64,000 nt of DNA, taken from Symbiodinium natans (lineage: Eukaryota; Sar; Dinophyceae; Suessiales; Symbiodiniaceae). The notes under the pieces were generated by a model. The model made no database searches. It was not told the DNA's origin and worked only from the letters and a program-made list of their open reading frames with translations. The position numbers were made by a program, and so were the translations under genes. Location: the NCBI GenBank assembly GCA_905221605.1, contig CAJNDS010002624.1:275178-339177 (forward strand), read 5' to 3'. Positions 1 through 10,533 of the stretch are shown in pieces. How positions within the stretch are numbered: the first letter of the stretch is position 1; the number at the start of each line of letters is the position of its first letter.

Positions 1-1944
1 GTTTAGGGTTTAGGGTTTAGGGTTTAGGGTTTAGGGTTTTTGGTTTAGGGTTCGGGTAGAGGGTTTAGGGTTTAGGGTTTAGGGGTTAGGGTTTAGGGTT
101 TGGGGCTTAGGGTGAGCTGACACTGAGAGCCTCTATAACTGTTCAGGGCTTCAGGGTTAAGGGCTTGCTCGAGCTGTCTCCTCAGTACCCTAAACCCTGG
201 GCGCTTGGGATCACTTCTGGGTGGCGCTTCACTTGAACTGCAGGGCTTAGAGTCGCAGCCCTAAATCCTGGAAACTAAGCACGTTGGCATGCTCCGCTTT
301 CTATTCCCCGCCTCGCCGTTTGCGGCGCGCATGGGGCCTCAGTGGCCAGATTCGCACTCACCCTGAACCCTATACACCTGGACCCCTAAATCCTACACCC
401 TACACCCTGAACTCCAAATATTAAATCCTAAACCTCAGACCCTGAATCCTAAACCCTGTTCTCCACCTGTCCACGGTGCTTTGGGGAGTGATTCAGGCAC
501 AAGGGTTGAGGGTTGAGGGTCTTAGAATCCCTAAGGCTCCACCTTAAAGCCTACACATATGCGCGTGGGCTTCGAGTTTGGTTTAGGGTCCAGGCCGTGA
601 GAACCCTACTTCCCAAACCTTAAGCCTCAAACCCACTAAAGCCTAAGCCTCAAAACCTAAGCCGTTCTGCAAAAAACCCTACCCTAATCCCAAAAAACCC
701 TAAGCCCTGAAAATCCCTAAGCCCTGTGCCTGAACTCAAGGCTTAGGGCCCCCCCTACAGTGGGGGGGGGGGGGGGGGGCCTTGTCTCCGAGGTCGCTAG
801 CACTCAATCAGGAGCCCGTTCCGGCGTAGTGTGGTAAAAGTGTTAGATGGCCCTCCACAATCGGGCCATGGCTGCTCTTCGCATTTCACGAGGCTGTCGA
901 AGCTAGTCTGCACCCCAACCTTCACAGCTTCTGCGCCCTGCCAACCCTAACCTCTAAGCCCTAAACCCTGAACCCTAAACCCTCCTAAATCCTAAGCCCT
1001 AAATCCCAAACCCTAAACCCTAAACCCTAAACCCTAAACCCTAAACCCTAAACCCTAAACCCTAAATCCCAAACCCTAAGCCCCAAACCCTCAACCCTAA
1101 ACCTGGGTTTCTGGCACTCTCCGGCCGGCGCGGGCGCCGGCTCCCGGGATCCCCGAAGCGGACATCCCGAGGACGCCATGGCTTTTGGGGGGCTTATGGG
1201 GGGGTTTATGGGGGGTTTATGGGGGGGTCTATGGGGTTTAGGGTTTAGGGTTTAGGGCTTTTAGGGCTTTTAGGGCTTTTTAGGGCTTTTAGGGCTTTTA
1301 GGGCTTTCAGGGCGTTTAGGGACGGTTTAGGGTGTTGGGTGTAGGGTACATAGAATTTGGGTTTGGGTTCGGGGCTTCGGGTTTCGTGCTGGCGGGGCCC
1401 TAAAAAGTTAGGCTTCAGGGTTTAGGGCTTAGGGTTTAGAGCTGTGGGTGGTTTAGGGTTTAGGGTTTAGGGTTTAGGGTCTAGGGTCTAGGGTCTAGGG
1501 TCTAGAATTTAGGGTTGGTGTATAAGGCGTCGGGCCAAACTGCAAGCACTGTCAAGTCCTGAAGCTTAGGGGCTCAGAGTCCACCCAGGGATGAGGCTCG
1601 AGGGTTCCAGGCTTCTGGGTTTCAGGGTTCTGGGTTTTAGGGTTCTGGGGTTTTGTTTAGGGTTCTAGGAATCTGGGGTTCTGGGGTTCTGGGGTTCTGG
1701 GGTTCTGGGGTTTTGGGGTTTTCGGGTTTTGGGGTTCTGGGGTTCTAGGGTTCTAGGGTCTTGTTAAACCCTGAACCTATGTCCTAAACCCCTGAGCCCA
1801 CACCCTAAACCCTCAACCCCGCACCCTAAACCCTAAACCCTACAGCCTAAACCCTAAAGCCACTAAACCCTTAACTCCAAACCCTAAACCCTAAACCCTA
1901 AAACCCTAAACCCACTAAACCCTTAACTCCAAAGCCTAAACTAA
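1..1944. other. Telomere-like repeat filler with small unresolved islands
   Basis: This stretch is TTTAGGG or CCCTAAA repeat in many degenerate forms, with complex islands near 110-350, 775-950 and 1105-1190. The island at 1105-1190 lies between a CCCTAAA block and a TTTAGGG-like block, the context in which exons are found elsewhere, but no frame is convincing. The window opens inside a TTTAGGG block. This is probably intron filler rather than a chromosome end, since the same blocks recur across all 64 kb. Confidence 0.5.
970..1078. repeat. CCCTAAA heptamer array
   Basis: About a dozen near-perfect CCCTAAA units with a few AAATCCC variants. On the minus strand this reads as TTTAGGG. Confidence 0.9.
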
Positions 1945-1951
1945 ATGAAGC

Positions 1952-1999
1952 CAGGCCGAGGTGTGTGCGCGACACCACGCCGAAGGAGATGAACGCAAC
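1952..1999 (-). CDS. Putative internal exon, hydrophobic
   Basis: After an AAAG acceptor at the high end, the minus strand reads VAFISFGVVSRTHLGL and then CTG|GC, a GC-type donor. It lies between a CCCTAAA block and a TTTAGGG block, the usual exon setting here. It would belong to a gene that leaves the window on the left. No family is recognised. Confidence 0.35.
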
Positions 2000-3075
2000 C
2001 TTTGCAGATGTCTGGGTTTTCAGGGCTTGGGGTTTAGGGTAATTTGGGGTTTAGGGCTTAGGTCTCAGGCTTGAGGATTTAGGGCCGCAATGCTTGAGAC
2101 CTCGACGAAAGACCAGACGAAACAGCAAAGACCCGACATCCGAAGACGCCTGCGATTAGGGGTTTAGGGCTTTGGGTTGAGGATTTTGGGTTGAACGAAG
2201 CTTGCTTTCTGCAGGCTCTGAAGGGCTTTATGAAGTCCAACCAAAATACGCAACCTCAACCCCCAAAACCTTGAACCCTAAAACTCTGAGCTCAGAAAAG
2301 CCCTAGAAGACAATCGGGCCATATCCCCAAGCTCCTGAGGAGAGGGCAGTGAGAAGGCAGAGCACCAGGAGGATGATGGGAGACCTGACCCCACCGCGGC
2401 TACCCTAAACCCTAAACCCTAAACCCTGAACCCTGAACCCTGAACCCTCAGCCCTTCTCCAGACCTCAGGTTTAGGGTTATTGCTGATAAAGCCGATGTT
2501 TCAGCTGCAATCATAGGAGTGTGCAAGCCAAAGCTTAGAAGGTTGCCGTGGGTTGCACGGTCCGAGCTCAAGGGACTGAATCCTGGCGCGGGGTTGCTTT
2601 CAAAAAGCATTCCTACACGGGATCCTTTGAAGCTGAACCCTCAACCCCAGGCCCCCAAAAACCCTAACCAAGATCACCACCGTAAACCCGAAGCCTCTGA
2701 ACCCAAACTGCAACCCCTAAATCCTAAATCCCTAAATTGTAAGGGCTCTAAGAGCCCCACTCTTGTCCGCTAAGATGCTAGCACCAACCACTAAGCCCTA
2801 AACTCCACTGAGAGGTTCATGGGTACTTGTAAGCAAGGTTCTAAGCAGGGGAATTCTATTCAGAACTGGTTGTAGCCATAATCATATGGAGTGCTGGTCA
2901 CCCCACTTATCAGTACCATGAACCTCCAAGTACAGAAGCCCAAACCTCACACCCTAAACCCTAAACCCTAAACCCCAAACCCTCAACCCCAAGCCCTAAA
3001 CCCGGAACCCTAAACCCCAAACCCCGAACCCTAAAACCTGAACACTAAACCCGAAACCCGAAACCGTACAGACAC

Positions 3076-3137
3076 TCAGAAATGAGACGCCCCGAACGCG
3101 CGTCCCAGGCCCCCCGCGTAGGCATCCACTGAGGCTC
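3076..3137 (-). CDS. Putative terminal exon with TGA stop
   Basis: After a CCAG acceptor the minus strand reads two bases and then ASVDAYAGGLGRAFGASHF followed by TGA. CCCTAAA-like repeat lies on the low side and TTTAGGG on the high side. A second frame is also open across much of the island, so the stop is a guess. Confidence 0.35.
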
Positions 3138-3622
3138 CTGGCGATGTCGGGCTTGGGGTTTAGGGTTTACAGTTTGGGGTTCGGGGGTTTAGGTTCAGGG
3201 CTTAGGGTTTAGGGTTTAGGGTTCAGCATCTCAAGTCCGAGCATTCACTAGTCAAGCAGCTTGTCAAGGGCTGGAATAAAACCCCACCCACCCAAGAAAC
3301 CCATAACATTGAGAAAATACAAAGTCCACTCAATACATTCCCAGTAGGCTTAAAAGCTCAAGGTCCAATTGGCCGAAACCCAAAATCTAATTCTCAAACC
3401 GGGGAGGGTGGGGTTGGGGGGTGGCCCCTCATTTGGGGTGGTTTTGGAGGCAAACTTTCCCTCTCAAGGGGAACATCAAGATCCAGTTGGCCCAAAACCC
3501 GAAATCTAAACTCTCAAACTTCCTCACGTGATGGATGGGGGTTGGGGGTGGGGGGTGGGAAGGGGGGGGGTGGGGGCGGGGGGTGGGGGGTCTGGTGGGG
3601 GTGGGTTTTTGTGGGGTGGGGT

Positions 3623-3660
<38 letters not shown>

Positions 3661-6600
3661 GGAGGGGGGGTGGGGGGGGGTGGGGGGGGGGGGGGGGGGT
3701 GGGGGGGGTGGGGGGGGGTGGGGGGGGTTGGGGGGGGGGGGTGGGGGGTGGTGGGGGGGGGGGGGGGGGGGGTGGGGGGGGGGTGGGGTGGGGGGTGGGG
3801 GGGGGGGGGCGGGGGGGGGGGGGTAAAAACAATTGCCGATGAAGGGGTAAGGGTTTTAGGGCTCACGGGGGGAATAGCCGACGAAGGGTCAGGGTTAGGG
3901 CCCACCAGGGGGGCAAAAAAAACAATATGCCGACGAAGGGCGTCAGGGTTTAGGGCCACCAGGGGGGAAAAAAAACAATTGCCGACGAAGGGGGTCAGGG
4001 TTTAGGGCCCACCAGGGGGAGAAAAAAACAATATGCCGACGAAGGGGGTCAGGGTTAGGGCCCACCAGGGGGGAAAAAAAACAATATGCCGACGAAGGGG
4101 GTCAGGGTTTAGGGCCACCCAGGGGGAAAAAAAAAACAATATGCCGACGAAGGGGGTCAGGGTTTAGGGCCCACCAGGGGGGGAAAAAACAATATGCCGA
4201 CGAAGGGGGTCAGGGTTTAGGGCCCACCAGGGGGAAAAAAAACAATATGCCGACGAAGGGGGTCAGGGTTTAGGGCCCACCAGGGGGGAAAAAAACAATA
4301 TGCCGACGAAGGGGGTCAGGGTTTAGGGCCCACCAGGGGGGAAAAAAACAATATGCCGACGAAGGGGGTCAGGGTTTTAGGGCCCCCCCCCCCGGTTTTG
4401 GTCAAAAATCCAGAAAACAGGAGGCCACCCAGAACCGTCGATTTCAATACTAAAAAATCGCATTTTGAACTGCGGCCGGGGCCGATCCTGGGGTCCCCCT
4501 CATTTGGGGTGTTTTGGGGGGGCCCCCGGGTGGAAAAAAACAATATGCCGACGAAGGGGGTCAGGGTTTAGGGCCCAGAAAAAAAACAATATGCCGACGA
4601 AGGTCATTAGGGTTTAAATATACATAGTAAGAGAGGGTTTAAGGTTTAGGGTTTGGGGTTTTAGGGTTTAGGGTTTAGAGTTTAGGGCTTTGTAAGGGTG
4701 TAGGCTCTAGTCGCCGAAATAAGAACCATCTGAAGAGCGACCCCTCCAGCCCAAAGCCCCTAAAGCCCCTAAGCCCTGTGGCACGTCTGAGCAGAGACCT
4801 TCACCCCTGAACCGTAGGGTTCAGGGTTTAGGGTTTAGGGCTAGGCGGGGCCATAACAGACCCACGCGTTTTCGGCAGTTTAGCTCTGTTGCCCTCAGAA
4901 TCCCCTGCAAATACCGATGTTTCCTGGGTTTCGCCCATCACCTCATCCCCGCAATTTTCATCCAAAATTATCCAACAATTTTTTGGGCATCCGTAGACTG
5001 CACTGGTATTTGTGGGGTTTTTTGCACTACTTCGCACTTTCGACGTGTCCTAAACTAAGCCCTGTCTTGCTTGCAGCTGCTTCTGCCCAGCCCTGGGTCA
5101 AAATAACACGTTTGCTTCACCATAGTTAGAAGAGAGCATCCATGGCCCAACCATGATGACGTCCATAGTCTAATCCGTTCTGGGAAGAGAGTATCCATGG
5201 CCCAAGCATGATGACGTCCATGGTCTACATGTTTTCTGCACTGCCATGGCCCAACCATGATGACGTCCATGGTCTACTCCGTTCTGGGAAGAGAGCATCC
5301 AGGGTCCAAGCATGATGACGTCCACGGTCTATTCTGCTCTGATGAGAAGAGAGCATCCATGGCCCAAGCATGATGACGTCCATGGTTTACATCGTCTAAT
5401 CCGTTCCGAAAAGGTTAAACCTTCTTCTGGGCAGAAATGGCTGGAAGTTCTTGCTTTTAGGCGCACTAGGGAGCAGAAAGGCGTCATTTCTCAACACTAA
5501 AGGCGGTGACCTAAGTCCTGCATCTCAGGTTTGCTGGTGGGGCCACAGTTTTGCGCGGGTCTGTTGTGGACCCGCCAGGGTTTAGGGTTTAGGGTTTAGG
5601 GTTCAGGGTTTAGGATTTAGGGTCTAGGATACCGACCCTGACCCCCACCCTTTTCACAAAAGACTTCGAAGTCCGTGGAACCCTAAACCCTAAACCCTGA
5701 ACCCTTAGACCGTTTCAACCCTTAAACCCTGAAACCCTGAACCCCGGTGTCCCAGGCGCAGTGCCCGAAGATGCAGAGGCAGGTGACCACCCCCTGCAGC
5801 AGGCTACTGGGGCGCGGGTGGCGCGAGGGTCGAGGATGGAGGATTTAGGGGTTTAAGATTTAGGGTTTAGGGTTTAGGGTTTAGGGTTTAGGGTTTAGGG
5901 TTTAGGGTTTAGGGTTTAGGGTTGAAGGTTCTGAGCACAAAGACTCCCGGCTGAAGTCAGGATCGACTTCCCGCACCCTAAACTAAACCGTAAACCCTAG
6001 CCCCCCGCCCCCCCCCCCCCCCCCCCCCACTCCCCTAAACCCTAAACCCTAAACCCTAAACCCTGCTTGAGGGCTTGCAGGCCGAGGGGCCATGGCCACC
6101 CCCACGGCCAGGAGCACCAAGGGCCTGCCACTGAGGCGCCCGCGCACTGGAAAAGACGGAGGCTTCAGGTTCAGAAGCCCTGGAGTGTAGGAATTTAGGG
6201 ACTAGGGCTTAGGGTTTAGGGTTTAGGGTTTAGGGTTTAGGGTTTAGGGTTTAGGGTTTAGGGTTTAGGGTTTAGGGTTTAGGGTTTAGGGTCGAGGGTC
6301 TAGGGTCTAGGGTTTAGGGTTTAGGGTTTAGGGTTCAGGGTTTAGGGTTTAGGGTTTAGGGTTTAGGGCTTAGTAGGGTTTGGCAATGTAGGGTTTAGGG
6401 TTAGGGGTGTAAGCCCCGAACCCTGAACCGAGAACTGCATCATGAAGGGGATGTCAGATGGGGGGGAGGGCTCTGCTAGAATCCGCTTCACGACAGAAAG
6501 CTAAACCCCACAATTCTGAGCCCTAAACCCGAAACCCCAAACCCTGAACCCTGAACCCCAAATCCGAACAAGGTTACCAGGTCCAGCGTGGACTCGGGGA

Positions 6601-6886
6601 TCTCCTAGCGCGAGGGCCCGGGGCTTAGGGTTTGGGGGATCAGGGCTAGAGGCTTTCTTGCTCTCTTCTTCCCCATTCCTTGCTCCTCATGTTAGTTCGA
6701 TGTCGATTGCTAGGAGGAAAAAGACCAAAACGCTGAGATGCCCTAAGCTAAACCCTAAACCCTAAATCCCAAGCAGCAACAAACACAAAGCGACCTGAGC
6801 CCCGGATAGCTCCACTCTTCTGAGACAGGCCGGAGTGGCAATTTCGTCGAGCCTACGAAGAACTCGTGCCATTCCTCCACCGTCGC
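3076..6886 (-). CDS. Unidentified multi-exon gene, possible membrane protein
   Basis: Several islands between 3.1 and 6.9 kb read as short exons on the minus strand, in the order 6886, 6604, 6485, 6130, 5803 and 3137. Two encode hydrophobic stretches (GRPLVLLAVGVAMAP and LLQGVVTCLCIFGHCAW) that could be membrane segments. The last island ends in TGA at 3076-3078. Introns are TTTAGGG-type repeat. Minisatellites at 3.8-4.6 and 5.1-5.4 kb would lie in the last intron. The exons could not all be joined in one phase, so the number of genes and the stop are uncertain. I do not recognise the family. Confidence 0.35.
3535..3826. repeat. Nearly pure G tract
   Basis: About 290 bases of plus-strand G broken mainly by single T residues. 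Runs of up to several tens of G occur. The tract could form G-quadruplexes or triplexes and is hard to sequence, so its length may be wrong. Long reading frames here encode only poly-Gly or poly-Pro and are artefacts. Confidence 0.95.
3828..4610. repeat. Minisatellite containing a TTTAGGG core
   Basis: About a dozen tandem units of roughly 55-60 bases. Each contains CAATATGCCGACGAAGG, then GGTCAGGGTTTAGGGCCCACC and an A-rich run. The array is split at 4383-4535 by a non-repeat segment rich in CCCC at one end. The ATGCCGACGAA motif recurs singly at about 10275. Units near the G tract are more divergent. Confidence 0.95.
5126..5410. repeat. Minisatellite with ATGATGACGTCCATGG core
   Basis: Five tandem units of about 50-60 bases share CATGGCCCAA(C/G)CATGATGACGTCCATGGTCTA and a GAGAGCATCC lead-in. 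Each unit contains TGACGTC, similar to a CRE/ATF core, and is partly palindromic around CCATGG. No protein-coding signal is seen. Confidence 0.9.
5736..5803 (-). CDS. Putative exon, hydrophobic segment
   Basis: Following a TAG acceptor, the minus strand reads LLQGVVTCLCIFGHCAWDT, compatible with a membrane span. CCCTGAA repeats lie on the low side and TTTAGGG on the high side. The donor is not defined. Confidence 0.4.
6076..6130 (-). CDS. Putative exon, hydrophobic or Gly-rich
   Basis: After a CTCAG acceptor one frame gives GRPLVLLAVGVAMAPRP. A second acceptor (GGCAG) gives a Gly-rich reading, so the frame is unsettled. The flanks have the orientation usual for exons here. Confidence 0.3.
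6197..6368. repeat. TTTAGGG array
   Basis: Near-perfect plus-strand TTTAGGG units, with a short block of GTCTAGGG variants in the middle. Confidence 0.95.
6431..6485 (-). CDS. Putative exon, Pro-rich
   Basis: After GAAG the minus strand reads RILAEPSPPSDIPFMMQFS. It is open and of balanced composition, but its flanks are not the clear exon type, so confidence is low. Confidence 0.3.
6578..6604 (-). CDS. Putative 27-nt microexon
   Basis: TAG acceptor, then EIPESTLDL in phase 0, then a GTAACC donor. Both splice sites are clear and the island is flanked in the usual exon orientation. Confidence 0.4.
6802..6886 (-). CDS. Putative exon with Trp-rich acidic segment
   Basis: After a CTGAG acceptor the minus strand reads ATVEEWHEFFVGSTKLPLRP and then VSEEWSYPG. 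Composition is strongly protein-like. The donor was not fixed. No family is recognised. Confidence 0.5.
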
Positions 6887-7195
6887 CTCAGACGGGCTTC
6901 AGGGCTTCATCGGGGCAGGGTTGAGGGTTCATATAGGGTTTCCCTAAGCCCTAAACCCTAAACCCTAAACCCTCAACCCTCAACCCTCAACCCTCAACCC
7001 TAAACCCTAAACCCTAAACCCTAAACCCTAAACCTGAACCCTAAACCCTAAACCCTAGACCCCTACAGCTCATGAAGCCCTGAACCCTCAGCGCAAAATC
7101 CTCCAAGCCCGCAAGTCTGAAAGCCTGAGCACTGCCGTGAGCGGCCACAAGAGGAAAGTAAGAAAGACACGGTGGCTTTAGGGGGTTTAGGGATC

Positions 7196-7411
7196 TGGGT
7201 TTAGGGTTTAGGGTTTGGGGTTTAGGGTTTAGGGTTTAGGGTTTAGGGATCTCGGTTTAGGGTTTAGGGTTTGGGGTTTAGGGTTTAGGGTTTAGGGTTT
7301 AGGGTTTGGGGTTTAGGGTTTAGGGTTTAGGGTTTAGGGTTTAGGGTTTAGGGTTTAGGGTTTAGGGTTTAGGGTTTAGGGTTTACGGTTTAGGGTTTAG
7401 GGGTTTAATTG
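7196..7411. repeat. TTTAGGG array
   Basis: About 28 plus-strand units with occasional TTTGGGG and ATCTGGG or ATCTCGG substitutions that recur at intervals, suggesting local duplication of longer blocks. Confidence 0.95.
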
Positions 7412-8121
7412 GGGTTTAGGGCTGTGTCCATCGTGTTCTGAACTCTACCATCGCTAGAACACTTGACGCTACAGGCGGGGGCTACGCATGTAAGTAGGGG
7501 GCTGACCCAAAATGGTGGCTCGCTGTTGACGTCGATCATGATCGCACAATCGCCAGAGATTTGAAGGATTATGGGTGGAGTCACCCTTATACCATAATAA
7601 AATATCTAGATACCCTAATAAGAACCCCTACAAAACAGAAACCCTACTTAAGAGGCCGCCAAGCAATGTATAAGGTGTCGGGTTTAGAAGTCTAGGGTGG
7701 CCCATAATTCCGGGTGTAGGGTAGAGCTGCGGGCGCCGCAAAGAGCACAAGGACTCAGGTCAACCCCCCACAGGTCCAGTCAGGACACCCTTCCCGACAT
7801 GTCTCGTACCCTAAACCCTAAACCCTGAACCCTAAACCCTAACCTCAAAAACAGGGGAAGCTCGAGAAAGGAGAGGAGCTAGGGCTTAGTGTTTAGGGTC
7901 AGAAGGAAGAGGGCAAGAGCGAGATATGGGGAACACAAACAAATAGGAGAGGGACAGGATTCAGGCAGAAAGGCATCGAAGAGGCGGGAGAGACAAGAGA
8001 GGACAGCACTGTCACCGCCCTCGGAACCCTAAACTCTCCAGCATTGAACCCTAAACCTTGAACCCTGGACCCTAAACCCTAGCCCTAAACCCGAAACCCT
8101 AAACCCTAACAAACACAGACC
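7412..8121. other. Likely intergenic stretch
   Basis: Mixed sequence with short CCCTAAA runs at 7810-7840 and 8040-8110 and an AT-richer patch near 7590-7640. It lies just downstream of the TGA of the CCCH gene, so it should hold that gene's 3' region and the start of the next gene. No convincing exon is seen. Confidence 0.4.
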
Positions 8122-8181
8122 TCAACTGGGCTGCAGCGCATTGGATGGCAGGGGGGGCCCGAGGTCCGCAAGCTGGCGGGC
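8122..8181 (-). CDS. Terminal exon of CCCH gene
   Basis: CCAG acceptor, 20 codons in phase 0 reading ARQLADLGPPLPSNALQPS and TGA. The length and phase fit the upstream exon exactly. Confidence 0.7.
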   Translation of the reverse strand, partial: ARQLADLGPPLPSNALQPS

Positions 8182-9365
8182 CTGGGGTCTCAGGAGGCTT
8201 TACGGTGTTCCTTTGAACCCTTTAGGGTTTAGGCTTTCGGGTTTAGGGTTTCGGGTTTCGGGTTTCGAGTTCCTATTAATTCCCAGCAATTTGGGCTTCT
8301 AAGCCTCTGTGACCCAAGCAGAAACCACCCCACTTCCGCGAAGCACCCAAATTCCAACTTAACCCTATACACCCTTTATATGAACCCTGTACAAACCCAC
8401 CATAAAAAGATTCTGCCCCACAAAGCCCATGAACCCTATGAAACCTGTAAACACTTATATCAACCCTGTAAAACCTAGAAACCCTGACCCTAAACCCTAA
8501 ACCCCTAAAAGCCCTGAAGCTGCGCCCCCCGGCGCTATTGCTCACCGGGTACGTGGGCGGCATCGCCCCAAGGCGGCAGTGGCGAAACTTGCACTGCGAC
8601 CTGAGGCTTCGGTTGAGAGGTCCTCGAGTTGAAGGTTTGGCGGTTAGGGTAGCCCTACACCCTGAACCCTGAACCCTCAGCCCTAGAGCCAAAGCCCTAC
8701 TCCGGCTGCTTTGGAAGGGGGAAGAGTCACGGAACTCTTCAAGCTTAGGCACCTGGGGGGGGGGGGGGGGCTGATCTTAAACCTGAGCTTTGTTTGTGTT
8801 TGTTTTGTTGTGTTTTCCTTTGTGTCTTTATTAAATTTGTGTGCTCTTTCGAGGCCGGAAGAGGTTGGTTAGATTTAAGGTTTAGGGTTTAGGGTCCGTG
8901 CACTCTCAAGGGTACCCCCAAAAACGACGGCTCCCTGGCGTCTCAGTCATCTCAGTACGGCTATCAACTTTCAAAGCCAAAGCCGCTGGCCTCCTACCCA
9001 TTCTGAAACCACATCCAATCCCTCAAAGGCTTAGGGGTTTAGGGGTTGAACCCTAAACCCAACCCTAAACCCGCCTTTGAACCCTGTAAAACCCTTTCAA
9101 CCCTTTAAACCCTTGAAGACGTAGGCCCTGAGCCGCTGTTTCCCCCCCAAAACCCTGAACCCTAAACCCTCAACCTAAACCCCAAACCCCAAACCCTCAA
9201 CCCTAAACCCTAAAAACCCCAAAAGGTCTTGGGGGGCGCCTAAACCCTAAACCCTAAAACCCTGAAACCCTGAACCCCTGATCCTTGTGGACTGGGGCCC
9301 CCAGGCCCGTGGGCGCAGTAGCCTTTGCTACAGAAGCAGTGCCCAACGTACACTTCGCCGACCAC
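8122..9365 (-). CDS. 3' end of gene with CCCH zinc finger
   Basis: Three exons join in one frame: 9365-9307, 8600-8546 and 8181-8122. The splice between the first two uses a GC donor (CACGG|GCCTGG) and a CAG|G acceptor. It recreates a CCCH finger: CFCSKGY, C after six residues, C after five (CAHGSQC), then KFRH, so the H follows three residues later. This matches the C-x5-C-x3-H half of the RNA-binding CCCH class; the first spacing is slightly short of the usual 7-8. The second intron has a canonical GTGAGC donor. The protein ends LADLGPPLPSNALQPS and TGA. CCCH proteins commonly bind RNA; the target here is unknown. Exons farther upstream (10.5 kb and beyond) may belong to the same gene, but this is not proven. 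Confidence 0.75.
8546..8600 (-). CDS. CCCH exon 2
   Basis: CAG|G acceptor; reads SQCKFRHCRLGAMPPTYP and ends at CCG|GTGAGC. It supplies the third Cys and the His of the zinc finger. Confidence 0.8.
9307..9365 (-). CDS. CCCH exon 1 (first two Cys)
   Basis: CCGAG acceptor; reads VVGEVYVGHCFCSKGYCAH and ends with two bases of a Gly codon at a GC donor. Joined to the next exon it gives the zinc finger in frame. Confidence 0.75.
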
Positions 9366-9651
9366 CTCGGCGCTGCTGTTTTTGGGCGGCCCCGGTTGGG
9401 GGGTTTGGGGGTTTGGGGTCTAGGCTACCCTAACCCTAAGCCCTAAACCTAAACCCTAAACCCTAAACCGTTTGGGGGGGGGGGGGGGGGGGTGTTAGGG
9501 TTTAGGGTTGAGGGCTTGGGGTTTGGGCTCTTCAGGTCTCCTGGCGAATCAGGGAACACTTCCAGATGTTCCCGAACCTATGTTAAGATTGCCAGGCTGT
9601 ACCGAAGCCGATGTTGCTTGCTCTTTGACCCGTGTTAGGGGAACCTAAACT

Positions 9652-9770
9652 GGGGTTTCTGAAATTAAGGGCACCTTACTGGGGGTTCTTTATGAGAAGG
9701 GAACCCTACTATTTGGGGGTCAAAATTAGGGATCCCGTACTTGTAAACCTCCAATTTAGTCTCCGGAGCA
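9652..9770. repeat. Dispersed repeat family A, copy 1
   Basis: Starts GGGGTTTCTGAAATTA, followed by a CACCTTACTGGGGGTTC segment and a GGGAACCCTACTAT segment. Related copies lie at 41551 and 47152. Short open frames across it are not conserved between copies in an obvious way. Confidence 0.7.
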
Positions 9771-10465
9771 CGAACCCAGGAATTAACGTTGTGGCCCTCC
9801 GGGTTCTCTTCGGGGCTTCACACTGGGGCACCCCACGGACACTCATCTATGCCTGGAATCATGCAGGAGCCGATGCCCTTGCTGCCACAGTCCTGCGGGG
9901 AGAGCAGGGCTTAGGGCGTTTAGGGCTGTTCGAGGTTACCGTTCGGGATATAGGGCTCAAGGTTCAGGGCTTTAGGGGGTTCACGAAGGATGTTCTCTGC
10001 AAGAGGTGAAGAATCAGCTCAGCCAACATGAATTCAAGATGATGCGCGGTTCGAAGATGCTCAAGGGCTGATGCCTGATTCAGAACTCAGGGGCTGATTT
10101 CAAACCCTAAACCCTAAACCCTAAACCCCAAACCCTAAACCCGAGACCCTTCTGCCCAAGGGCATAGGCTGATCTGCTGGGGATGTGTAAACCGGTAGCC
10201 GGACATGGGTGGTCTCTTTTTTATACTACGGACGCTTGTGAGTAGGGTCCATATGGGCCATAATGCAGAGATATATGCCGACGAAATCCCGGCATACTCC
10301 TAAGCCAAAATCCGCAGAAAAAAAACAACTTGAGCCCTGAATCCTGACCTTGAACCCTAAACCCTAAACCCTAAACTCTTAACCCTAAACCCTAAACCCT
10401 AAACCCTAGACCCTAGACCCTAGACCCTAGACCCTAAGCCGAAAGCTTAAACCCCACCGCCGCCT

Positions 10466-10533
10466 CGCAGGTAGGGGCGCATTCAGGCCAGGTGCAGGCA
10501 GAGGAGTTGTCGTACTGGCGTCGTTGAAGAGGT
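10466..10533 (-). CDS. Putative exon, Pro/Thr-rich
   Basis: After CCAAG the minus strand reads DLFNDASTTTPLPAPGLNAP. CCCTAAA-type repeat lies on the low side and TTTAGGG on the high side. It may lie upstream of the CCCH exons in the same gene. Confidence 0.5.

Noticed and set aside
1-70. A true chromosome end at the left edge
   Set aside because: The opening TTTAGGG block is short, degenerate and no different from dozens of internal blocks.
3429-4005. Long reading frames of poly-Gly, poly-Pro or mixed Gly/Trp/Val on both strands
   Set aside because: They only translate the G tract and the adjacent minisatellite.
5126-5410. CRISPR array
   Set aside because: Tandem units are adjacent and share most of their sequence; there are no unique spacers of constant length, and the setting is eukaryotic.
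9632-10009. A plus-strand gene of about 125 codons
   Set aside because: Its first part is dispersed repeat family A and the frame is not kept in the other copies; no motif is seen.
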